Shown here: in pieces, positions 9,179 through 18,093 of the stretch
Numbering within the stretch: position 1 is the first letter of the stretch
How the letters are laid out: each line of letters opens with the position of its first letter
Assembly (NCBI GenBank): GCA_022653735.1
Contig: JALCSU010000003.1
Coordinates: 1-64,000 of the forward strand
Direction: 5' to 3'
DNA length: 64,000 nucleotides
DNA from: Bacteroidales bacterium
Lineage (GTDB): Bacteria; Bacteroidota; Bacteroidia; Bacteroidales; UBA932
Translations under genes and position numbers: made by a program
The notes under the pieces: model-generated
Database searches by the model: none
What the model was told of the DNA's origin: nothing
What the model saw: the letters and a program-made list of their open reading frames with translations, nothing else

Positions 9179-9288
9179 CAGACCGGGATATTTCAAAAAA
9201 AAATACTTTTCGGAATAGGTGTAGTCGGCGACTATGCTTTATTATTAATGTAATGGATTTTATCCGGCACTAAAATTAATAACAAAAT

Positions 9289-12200
9289 ATGAATAGGAAC
9301 ACAATTTTGCGACACCTGCGGTATGCTTTCGCATTGATGATTCTACTTTCGCCTAATTTTACGATTTTTGCGCAATCTGTCAAGATCCGTGAAGGAAGGC
9401 TCACTCTCAAAGAAGTGATTTCAGACATTGAAGAACAAACGAAAATGTCTGTGGATTACGATGACAAGGCAGTAGACTTGAAAACTGTCGTCGCTGGTAA
9501 TCAGAGTGGCGAGCTTGCAACTGTCTTAGATAAAATTTTAAAAGGCACAGGCTACTCGTGGAAAATAACTGGTAATCATATTATCATCAGCAAAAACCAA
9601 CCTATTAGTCAAGGAGTGCCTTCCAAGATATCTGGGAGGGTGGTCGACCAGAGCGGCTCGCCGATAGCAGGAGCATTCGTGGTTGCGAAAGGAACTCAGA
9701 ATGGCACTATCACGGACAGCAATGGAAGATTCGAACTCGAAGCCTCTGGAAATTCTGTGCTTAGGATTACTTTCATGGGATATGCAGACAAAGAAGTAAC
9801 AGCAAACGGCACAGCGCCATTAGAAATAACCATGTCTGAAGATTCTGAAAGGCTGAACGAGGTTATAGTAACTGCGCTTGGCATCAAGCGAGAGGAAAAA
9901 GCCCTAGGTTATTCTGTTCAGAAAATAGGCGGCGAGCAACTCTCTGTTGTCAAAGGAAGCGATGTTGCGTCGAGCCTCACTGGTAAAATATCCGGTTTGT
10001 CTATTTATAATAGTTCAGAAATCTCAGAAAAGCCTACATTAAGATTGAGAGGGGAAAATCCGCTAATAGTCGTAGATGGCGTGGCCTATGGAAATATGAC
10101 CCTTAATGATATCAGCGCAGAAGATATTGAGAGCATTGATGTATTGAAAGGTGCAACTGCATCTGCGTTGTATGGCGTAAGAGGCCGTGCTGGCGCTATC
10201 ATGATAACGACGAAGAAAAGCGGAGAAGACGGAACCTTAACCGTCAATATTTCGAACAACACGATGATTACAGCAGGTTATCTAAAATTACCTAAGGCTC
10301 AATCATCTTACTCTACTGGTAATTACGGAAAGCTTGAATACAACAGTGGTAATGTATGGGGAGACTACATGGATGGCCACGAAGTTGAACAATGGGATCC
10401 GATTTCTATGGGTCTGAAAGTAATGCCATTGGTTTCAAAAGGGGGAAACAATATTAAAAATTTTATGCAGACCGGATTCATCACGAATACAAACGTGAAT
10501 GTCTCGCAATCTGGGAAACTTGGAGGCTTCAGAGTATCGGCTACCCAAATCCATCAAGATGGCCAGTTCCCTAATTCACAAATTGACAAATATATCATGA
10601 CCAGCTCCGGTAACATAAAATACAAGAATTTCAACATGGAGGCCAATTTTTCTTATAAAAAAGAGAAGGCCCCGAATCTCCCTAGAGTAAATTATGGGAA
10701 TGGCAGTATATTATACAATATGCTTATATGGGGAGGAACTGAATATGACATCACGGATTATAAGAATTACTGGAAAGTGAAAGACCAGCAGCAGAACTGG
10801 CCTTTCTCGGCATGGTACGATAATCCATACTACATCATGCATGAGAGAATAGACAAAAGGGATAATAATTTGTTGAGCGTGAATGCAACTCTTAACTATG
10901 ACATTCTTAAAAATCTATCTGTAAAGTTGCGTTCTGGATATGACAGCTATAATAATAATCAAGAGAGAAGAAGATCTATCGGAGACAGCGGAGAGAAAAG
11001 AGGTTATTATTATTACAGGGAATATGATGGTTCCAGCTTCAATAACGACCTGATCCTTACGGGTAATTTCTCTTGGAAGGATTTCGGGTTTGATTTCATC
11101 GCAGGTCTTTCATCATATTGGTATAAGGATAATGATTTCAGCGCTTATACAAGAGGTGGACTCTCTGTGCCTGGATTCTATTCGCTTAATGCTTCTGTAG
11201 AACGCATTGGCGGAGGAAAAACGACTAGTGAAAAAGCACTGTACAGTGCATATGGGAAACTAGGTTTCTCTTGGAAAAGCGGAATATTCGTTGATGTAAC
11301 AGGAAGGAACGACTGGTCTTCGACACTGCCATCAGATTCTCGCTCATACTTCTATCCGTCCGTCTCTGCTAGTTTAATTCCTACCGCATTCTATAATCCA
11401 TTTGAAGAAGTCCTAGATTTTTGGAAATTGCGCACATCCTGGACAGTCGCAAAAAAAGATCTCGGTGTATATGAAATTAATAGGGTATACAATGTTTCTA
11501 CCGACGTGTGGAATGGTTTGTCAACAGCCACATACCCAAGCGAACTTCGTGACCCAAGCATAAAACCAGAAACAGAAACGTCATTCGAAGTTGGCACAAA
11601 TCTCAGGTTTTTTGACGGCAGGCTTAATTTCGACTATACCTATTTCACAAGATTACGATATGACAGGATAATCAGTGCGGATATCTCGGAGGCTTCCGGA
11701 TCTTCAGAGATTATTACGAACACTTCTGAGTAATTGCGCCAGAAAGGGATGGAATTCACATTATCTGGAATCCCCATTGAAAAAGATAATTTCAAATGGG
11801 AAAGTTCGGTGAACCTGTCTTTCTATCACTGGTATTATGCCAAACTTGATCCTATCCACAGCTCTAAAGATCCTAGGATAGGAAAAGGCGAGAGGATAGA
11901 CAAATTCTTCATGACGGACTGGGAAAAAGATCATGATGGAAATATCGTACATCAAGCAGGCCTGCCTGTGAAAAACAAATATCAGACAGTGATGGGATAT
12001 TCAGACCCGAAATATTATCTTGGATGGACCAATAAATTTACATACAAGAATTTCGATCTGAGCCTCTCTGTTGATGGAAGGGTCGGAGGACTGCTGTATT
12101 CATGGACTGAACAAGCCATGTGGAATTCTGGAGCCCATCCAGATAGCGACAATCAGTGGCGATATGATGAAGTCGTTAATGGAAAGACAAATTATGTCGG

Positions 12201-12588
12201 CAAAGGCGTAAAGGTAGTAAGTGGTTCAGCTTCTTATGATCCTTATGGAAAAGTGCTCGAAGACACAAGAGAGTTCTCCCTTAATGACGTGCCAGTTTCT
12301 TATCAGAACTATACTCAGGTATATAATGAAAATCCTTGGGATCATCAGGCCAGACAAAATATTAAAGACGCTACTTTTATTAAGTTGAGAGAGGTGGCTT
12401 TTAATTATACTCTTCCTCGCAAGTTTTCTGAAAAACTAAAAATGAAAAATGTTCGAGTAGGTCTAATAAGCCAGAATTTATTCACCTGGACAAAAGAATT
12501 CAGGTTTTCCGATCCGGACAGAGGAACTGAAAATCTTAACACTCCGACGGCTAGATATCTGGGGTTCAATGTAAATCTAACATTCTAA
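9289..12588 (+). pseudogene. SusC/RagA-type TonB-dependent transporter interrupted by one in-frame stop
   Basis: The reading frame is intact apart from TAA at 11731-11733 (codon 815). The same frame continues without a shift to 12588, giving about 1100 codons, a normal SusC length. Domains: signal peptide; STN at about 30-105 (LTLKEVISDIEEQTKMSV); carboxypeptidase-regulatory-like at about 110-190; plug at about 200-320 (LNEVIVTALGIKREEKALGY, LIVVDGVAYG, SALYGVRGRAGAIMITTKK); barrel to the final FNVNLTF. The site reads TSE-stop-LRQKGMEFTL, where a Tyr (TAC/TAT) would fit. The product is either truncated without about 285 barrel residues or non-functional. A sequencing or assembly error is possible. 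Confidence 0.85.
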
Positions 12589-12601
12589 GTCTATGCAAGC
12601 C

Positions 12602-14116
12602 ATGAAAAAGATATTCTATTTTATTTTATCAGCTATAATTATGACGGCATGCGGTGATTTTGATAAAATCAATCAGAATCCAGATACGCCACAGACCGTT
12701 ACGCCGGCTTTTCTTGCTACCGATCTGATATTGGAATCGACATCCAGCAGTATTAGTAAATGGTTTTTGTCTGATTCCTGGATAATGAAAACCACCTCAT
12801 TTACTGAACACATGGAGTGGTATCTCTATAATAAATTCGAGCGTAGCAATTTCGGTGCTTACTCTAATCTTACGAATGCTCAGAAAATGTTAGAATTGGC
12901 AGATTCCAATGAAGATATGAATGAGTCTCAGAAGAATTCTTATAAAGGGTTATACCATTTCATGAGAGCTTACTTCTTCTACAATACGACTATGGAGATG
13001 GGAGACGTCCCTTGCTCTGATGCAATTAAAGGAGAAAGCAATGGGGTTTTTTCTCCAAAATATGACCCTCAGGAAGATGTATTCGTCGATATACTCTCTG
13101 AATTGAAAGATGCCTCGTCTTTATTCGAACATGGTTCCCCTTTCGATGGCGATCCAGTTTTCAACGGTAATCCAGACAAATGGATGAGGACTGTCAATGT
13201 GTTTACCCTCAGAGTCTTGAATATGCTGAGCAAGAAAGTCACGGTCGGTGGAATGAATGTTCAGCAGATCTTTGAGGAAATGGCGTCCAAGCCATTGATC
13301 GAATCTGAAGCAGATTCATACCAGCGAGTTTATAATGCCAATAAAAGCTCACAGTGGTATCCTTTCTACTATGAACAACAGAATTATTGGTCTTACCCAG
13401 TTATGACATCTTTCTTAGTAAACATGATGAAAGACTTAAAAGATAGAAGATTGTTCTATTACGCAGAACCTGCAACAAGATTGTCGGATAAACCGATAGA
13501 TTCTTATGATGCATATAGCGGAGTCAATCCCGTACTTGAATATGGGCAGGTGCAAGCCGAGTACCAGGCAGGACTTCATTCTTCTATAAATAAACGCTAT
13601 TATCGAGTCCCTCAGGGGGAGCCGGTAAAATTCATCGCATACTCTGAGGCTCAATTCATTCTAGCTGAAGCCGCTCTGCGTGGCTGGAAAACACCATTGA
13701 CTGCTAAAGAACATTACGAAAACGGAGTTAGAGCAACGATGATGTTTACCTTTGAAAACACGCCTGAAGAATACCGTCATGGAGTAACAATCGATGAGGC
13801 ATATATTAACGAATATCTGAATGGGGAAGCTGCTTTCAACGAATCAAATGGATTGAGCCAGATTATGACTCAGAAATTAATCGGATCTTTTTTGCAGCTA
13901 AAATTCAACTCATATTATGACTATAGAAGAACGGGGTATCCTGTGATCCCTATCGATCCTCAGACAAACATGAATGAGGTCAAGACTCAGCTACCAATAC
14001 GTTGGATGTACCCTGATGCGGAATATTCCCATAATAGAGAGAATATAGAAGAAGCTATTCAGAGACAATTCGGTGGAAGCGATACGCCGAATGGCGTAAT
14101 GTGGCTCTTAAAATAA
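12602..14116 (+). CDS. SusD/RagB-family outer-membrane lipoprotein
   Basis: The start at 12602 gives a compact lipoprotein signal (MKKIFYFILSAIIMTAC) and a mature start GDFDKINQNPDTP typical of the SusD-like group; ATG 12593 adds only three residues. About 504 residues. Helical TPR-like segments include YKGLYHFMRAYFFYNTTMEMGDVP near residue 120 and a C-terminal SEAQFILAEAALRGW-type motif. It follows the interrupted SusC by about 14 nt and is the glycan-binding partner of that transporter. The gene itself is intact. Confidence 0.88.
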   Translation: MKKIFYFILSAIIMTACGDFDKINQNPDTPQTVTPAFLATDLILESTSSSISKWFLSDSWIMKTTSFTEHMEWYLYNKFERSNFGAYSNLTNAQKMLELADSNEDMNESQKNSYKGLYHFMRAYFFYNTTMEMGDVPCSDAIKGESNGVFSPKYDPQEDVFVDILSELKDASSLFEHGSPFDGDPVFNGNPDKWMRTVNVFTLRVLNMLSKKVTVGGMNVQQIFEEMASKPLIESEADSYQRVYNANKSSQWYPFYYEQQNYWSYPVMTSFLVNMMKDLKDRRLFYYAEPATRLSDKPIDSYDAYSGVNPVLEYGQVQAEYQAGLHSSINKRYYRVPQGEPVKFIAYSEAQFILAEAALRGWKTPLTAKEHYENGVRATMMFTFENTPEEYRHGVTIDEAYINEYLNGEAAFNESNGLSQIMTQKLIGSFLQLKFNSYYDYRRTGYPVIPIDPQTNMNEVKTQLPIRWMYPDAEYSHNRENIEEAIQRQFGGSDTPNGVMWLLK

Positions 14117-14121
14117 CAACA

Positions 14122-15162
14122 ATGAGAAAACATATTCAGATTCCTTTATTCATCTTGCTCCTTTGGGTTCTTATTTCATGTCAGCCGAGGAAAGAACTCA
14201 GGGTGATGCAATTTAATATATGGCAGGAGGGCACGCAAGTAGAAAATGGATTTCAAGGAATTGTCGATAACATTATAAGTTTAAATCCTGATCTTGTGAC
14301 GTTCAGTGAAGTCAGGAATTATAATGGTGTGTCTTTTATACCACGGTTGCTTTCTGCCTTAGAGCAGAGAGGCGTTCATTACTATGGAAAGGAAAGCGTT
14401 AGTACTGGAATAATTTCAAAGTATGAGATTGAATCTCATGATATAGTATACCCATTAGATAACGACAGGGGATCGGTGATAAAAGATATCATCAAGGTCG
14501 GCAAAGGAGGAGTAGCGTTGTATTCTGCGCACCTTGACTGGTTAAATTGTTCATCATACCTTCCTAGAGGGTATGACGGATGCACATGGAAAAAACTGCC
14601 TTCTCCTATATCAGATGTTGATTCCATTCTATTTGACAATCGACAATCCTTCAGAGATGATGAGGTCAAGGCCATTATTAGAGATGCAAAAAAAGAAATA
14701 AATCTCGGCAGAGCAGTAATAATCGGAGGAGACTTTAATGAGCCATCTCACCTTGACTGGCAGGACGACACAAAAGATATGAGAGGACATAATGGTCTTG
14801 TGATAAACTGGGATTGCTCAACGCTGCTAGCGAATGAAGGATATGTCGATACGTTTCGGGAGAAGCATCCGGATGCCGTGAGATATCCCGGCTTCACTTT
14901 TCCGGCAAATAATGAGTATGCGGATCTAAAGAAATTATGTTGGTCTCCAGATGCTGATGATAGAGAAAGAATAGATTTTATCTACTATAAGCCAAATCGC
15001 TCGTTATCGCTTAAGAATGTAAGCATAATCGGCCCTTCAGGCTGCATCTTCTATGGGAAGAGAACGGACAAAGATTCTGACGGAGACGATTCTTTCATTC
15101 AACCATCCGGAACATGGCCAACAGACCATAAGGCTTTGATGGCTGATTTCTCAATCAAATAA
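14122..15162 (+). CDS. Endonuclease/exonuclease/phosphatase-family lipoprotein
   Basis: 346 residues from ATG 14122, which follows the susD stop by 5 nt. The N-terminus MRKHIQIPLFILLLWVLISC is a lipoprotein signal. EEP-fold motifs are in order: MQFNIWQEG (about 35), DLVTFSEVRN (about 63), LYSAHLDW (about 140), IIGGDFNEPSHLDW (about 203), DRERIDFIYY (about 285) and WPTDHKALMADF at the end. The fold cleaves phosphoesters (nucleic acid, sphingomyelin or phosphoinositide). In a SusC/SusD locus an outer-membrane lipoprotein of this type may process a phosphorylated polymer or phosphodiester glycan. Substrate not determinable. Confidence 0.82.
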   Translation: MRKHIQIPLFILLLWVLISCQPRKELRVMQFNIWQEGTQVENGFQGIVDNIISLNPDLVTFSEVRNYNGVSFIPRLLSALEQRGVHYYGKESVSTGIISKYEIESHDIVYPLDNDRGSVIKDIIKVGKGGVALYSAHLDWLNCSSYLPRGYDGCTWKKLPSPISDVDSILFDNRQSFRDDEVKAIIRDAKKEINLGRAVIIGGDFNEPSHLDWQDDTKDMRGHNGLVINWDCSTLLANEGYVDTFREKHPDAVRYPGFTFPANNEYADLKKLCWSPDADDRERIDFIYYKPNRSLSLKNVSIIGPSGCIFYGKRTDKDSDGDDSFIQPSGTWPTDHKALMADFSIK

Positions 15163-15185
15163 TTCACAAAAAGAAACGTCTCTAA

Positions 15186-15234
15186 AATGCAATGAACCTC
15201 GGAAGCCTATATAAAAAGCTTTCGGGGTGCTTTG
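15186..15234 (+). terminator. Imperfect hairpin terminator, relative of the one at 3064
   Basis: acctcggaagc and gctttcggggt pair imperfectly, flanked by aatgc and gctttgc as at 3064-3115. It closes the sigma-FecR-SusC-SusD-EEP operon. Confidence 0.45.
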
Positions 15235-15443
15235 CGTCATAGTCGGTAGTCATTCCATTCTGCGTGCCTCTTTCAATTACCACTATGCCTTCGAGTAGGG
15301 TGTTCGGCCTGGAGTTCGTAAATCAGGGAATCACCCAATTCGGTGTTCTGCCATCTTCCCTCAGGATGCTCGATGGACGCCAAGTAATGGTCATCATAAA
15401 TTTCATCAAGCAACGGTTTTTTCTTAATTTTGAAAGTCACACT
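15235..15443 (-). pseudogene. Fused gene scraps: SusC fragment plus unknown open fragment
   Basis: 15235-15296 matches 7118-7179 of the deleted SusC gene over 62 nt with two mismatches; on the minus strand it encodes LEGI(V)VIERGTQNGMTTD of the carboxypeptidase-like domain. The adjoining 15297-15443 is open on the minus strand and reads like real protein (for example DEIYDDHYLASIEHPEGR) but in another frame and without a start. I do not recognise the second part. Together they look like the debris of a deletion or recombination event. Confidence 0.6.
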
Positions 15444-15455
15444 AATTCATATAAA

Positions 15456-16115
15456 ATGAAACAGTTAATCCTACTTTTTATTGCTTGTGTCTGCACACCC
15501 GCTTTTGCTCAAAAAGAGGCGGTATATGAACACATTGAATGGACAAACAACTGGCTCGAATCAGCTGGCAAAACAGACAAGCCCCATGTGCTGATGATAG
15601 GAAACTCTATCGCGATGGGCTGTTATCCTATCGTTAAAGAAGCGCTGGGAGACAATGCATATGTCAGCAGACTGTGCAACTCCAAGTGCATAGGAGACCC
15701 CGCCCTCTGGGATGACTTGAAACTGGTGCTAAAATATCACAGATTCGATGTCATCCAATTCAACAACGGACTCCACGGATACGGCCATTCGGAGGAGACT
15801 TACGAGAAATATTTTCCTAAATATCTGAAGCTGATAAAGAAATACCAACCCCAAGCAAAGTTAATCTGGGTAACCAGTACTCCCACCTGGACCCCTGACA
15901 TGAAACAGCACACCGATTACTTCGAGCGTACCAAGATTCGAAACAAGATAGCCCTGAAATACATCATCAAGGCTGGGATAGAGGTGAATGACATCTGGAG
16001 CACAGCCCTAGCCCATCCGGAATATTTCGAAGGCGGAGATGGAGTACACCCTAACAAAGATGGTTGGAAAGCTCTCGGAAGTCAGGAGGCTGCCGTGATA
16101 GAAAAATATCTATAG
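15456..16115 (+). CDS. Secreted SGNH/GDSL-type hydrolase
   Basis: The start at ATG 15456 gives a clean signal peptide (MKQLILLFIACVCTPAFAQ) and 219 residues. A longer frame from 15264 runs through gene debris and is not credible. SGNH blocks: VLMIGNSIAMG (block I, nucleophile Ser), an Asn in IQFNNGLHGYG (block III), and DGVHPNKDGW with the Asp/His pair (block V). Such enzymes deacetylate or de-esterify carbohydrates and lipids; Bacteroidales often use them on acetylated plant or host glycans. The gene is isolated between two debris zones. The 3' side has no neighbour on its strand. Confidence 0.8.
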   Translation: MKQLILLFIACVCTPAFAQKEAVYEHIEWTNNWLESAGKTDKPHVLMIGNSIAMGCYPIVKEALGDNAYVSRLCNSKCIGDPALWDDLKLVLKYHRFDVIQFNNGLHGYGHSEETYEKYFPKYLKLIKKYQPQAKLIWVTSTPTWTPDMKQHTDYFERTKIRNKIALKYIIKAGIEVNDIWSTALAHPEYFEGGDGVHPNKDGWKALGSQEAAVIEKYL

Positions 16116-16212
16116 GGCTCCTGTTTTCGTCACTCTATCTGACCGTTATTTCTTCTTCCTTGATTATCAGCCACTAAGGGGTGTCTAACTTGTAAATTTT
16201 GGTGCCTCGGGG

Positions 16213-16220
16213 TATCTTTG
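16213..16220 (+). promoter_or_regulatory. -7 box (TATCTTTG) of a dead transposase
   Basis: Exact TAnnTTTG match 5 nt before the ATG at 16225; relic of an insertion-sequence promoter. Confidence 0.4.
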
Positions 16221-16224
16221 TGCC

Positions 16225-16317
16225 ATGTTCGTGCGCAGGAAGACCAACCGCTCGGGGAGCATAAGCGTCCACGTAGTGGACAAGAGTCGTGGTGGCTATA
16301 AAGTCATCAAGACCTAA
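16225..16317 (+). pseudogene. Truncated transposase N-terminus (IS4/IS1634-like)
   Basis: Thirty codons, MFVRRKTNRSGSISVHVVDK and onward to VIKT, then a stop. This is the usual opening of a family of Bacteroidales IS4/IS1634-type transposases. Nothing of the DDE domain remains. Confidence 0.6.
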
Positions 16318-16379
16318 TAAGTTCAGGCCCCATCAATGTAATCTGCTCTTGATACAGGTTCTCAAAAATAGCATCCTAC

Positions 16380-16595
16380 TCAATCGCGTACTCGCTCAAC
16401 ACCATCGTACTCAAAAAGCCCGAGACTCTTGCTATGTTCGTCCGCCCATTGACGTGTCACCTCGCAGAGACGTGATATCTCCCTTTCATCGGAACTCGTC
16501 CCGAACGTCTTAATCAGGCGGTTGCTACGACCAATCTTCGCAAGCACCTGAACGGAGATGCTGCCACTGCGATTGCGATTCTTTTTGACGAACAT
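16380..16595 (-). pseudogene. Second truncated transposase N-terminus, opposite strand
   Basis: Starts MFVKKNRNRSGSISVQVLAK (ATG at 16595) and runs 71 codons through the N-terminal helical region (SSDEREISRLCEVTRQWADE) before stopping; a full enzyme has more than 500 residues. It is related to the fragment at 16225 but not a copy of it, so two separate elements decayed here. Confidence 0.65.
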
Positions 16596-16599
16596 GGCA

Positions 16600-16607
16600 C
16601 AAATATA
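16600..16607 (-). promoter_or_regulatory. -7 box (TATATTTG) of the minus-strand transposase remnant
   Basis: The minus strand reads TATATTTG 5 nt upstream of the ATG at 16595, the same spacing as the copy at 16213. Confidence 0.4.
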
Positions 16608-18093
16608 GTGAAAATGTCCCGCATCACCCAAAATCGCCCCAGCAGCAAGTGCAAGCACTTGAAGATCAACGGTAATTTGTTTATGCGAAGACTAGCGTGC
16701 GGAAAACAGGAAGTGTTACATTTGTCAACATTTTACTCAAAATCGATCATTAGTAACCTCTCCTTCCTTTATTTTCTAATGACAGTCATTAAGCTTTATT
16801 AGTTCTATGAGTTGCGCTCTTCTAGGTCCACCTGAAGAACTGAATGAAGAAATCGATATCAAAACACTCCCTGATTTGCAGAAAGAGGGTACACAAGTGA
16901 ACGGAATTCAGGATGAATGGTTTGGGATAAAATACAAAACCCTGTGCTTAAGAATACTCCCCGTCATTCTGCACGACCCACTACGTCATCCTAAGCGTTC
17001 CGCCACGTCATCCTGAACTTGTTTCAGGATCTGTTTTTCACAAACCCAGATTCCTGGTCAAGCCCGGATGACGGAAGAAGGAGGAACTCGTTTTACCGTC
17101 AACGTGAAATGTGGGGCTGCCGGTGAGGCTGTGGTCGCTAAGGATACATCCATGTCCTCGCTTAGAAGGGCGAGAATTTATGGGCGACGGGATAGTGCCA
17201 CCGACTGGCTTGTAATGAAGGACTGCATCGCCCACCCAGTTTCCAGAACGGGGGTTGGCAATGCGAATAGTATCCGCAGCGCTTATAATGAATATCGCCA
17301 TTGCCTACGATTGTGCATAATCACAACCTCTCTTCAAGGTTTCACTAAACTTTGTCGATGCTAACGCAAATAAAAAATCGCATAAGGATATACAAATCCT
17401 CCGGAATAAGTGTCTCGCAAAACGCTGTCGAGGCAGGCTGCACGGAAGTGCGTGGAAAGGGGCATGTCTCGACATCGAGACCTCCCAAGACCCACGTTGT
17501 CGGCCAGCACCCCATAGCAGAGCCTCCTGGAGGATTTGTTCCGACAGCACTTTGCGAAATTCCACTACGTTCATCCTGTACGACCAACGCCGTCATCGCA
17601 AATGATCTACCCCGTTCATCCAGAGCTGATTTTCGTTCCTGCGTTTGCAATTGGCGGGCAGGCATGGTCGCATCAGAAGTCACTGCACAACATAACGACA
17701 TGCCCAGCCCCGCTTCAAAAAACACCCCTGGGCGGGCATAAACTCATTACGCAGCACTGCAATGTATAGTGCCCAACCCGCTAATTGCACGGACAAATCC
17801 TTCCGGATCATAATTGCATGTTAGCTCTGCAGAAGCATCAGGACTGAGCCACATGCATTGGTCGCAGGATGCCGGTGGCGGAAATCGTACTCATTCCCCT
17901 CTCTCCTAATTTCCGGCTTTTCCTTCCGTCATGCTTCAGGCAATCGGCTCTCCGAATGCCGCTCGGAGAACCGTTCGTCCCTAGGTGTTCTCTTTCATGC
18001 TTTAACACAGGGTTTTGGACTTGACCCATGGTTTGCATACAAAGATGCAGTTCTATCGCCATTTGGCCGAAAAAATGGCTGACGGACAATCTA
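16608..18093. other. 1.5 kb without a supportable gene
   Basis: Short frames overlap on both strands and none has a start, signal or domain I trust. Contents: a stray promoter-like copy aagtgttacatttgtc (16711-16726, identical to the sigma-gene promoter at 7551); a coding-like scrap near 16830-16950 (PEELNEEIDIKTLPDLQKEG) I do not recognise; a REP-like hairpin at 17010-17030; a gtctcga/tcgagac hairpin near 17470; and a tctccga/tcggaga hairpin at 17949-17969. It looks like degraded mobile or accessory DNA. Confidence 0.5.
17010..17030. repeat. REP-like palindrome
   Basis: Arms atcctgaa (17010-17017) and ttcaggat (17023-17030); same arms as at 411-431 with a different loop. Confidence 0.6.

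Noticed and set aside
11731..11733. Stop-codon reassignment as the reason for the SusC TAA
   Set aside because: TAA ends many other genes in the window normally, so a changed code is not supported.
15264..15455. N-terminal extension of the SGNH hydrolase to 15264
   Set aside because: It passes through the SusC scrap and an antisense fragment, and hides a clean signal peptide that begins at 15456.
17345..17741. Two overlapping 126-129 residue frames on opposite strands
   Set aside because: Mutual antisense shadows with no start context, domain or signal; composition unlike the real genes.
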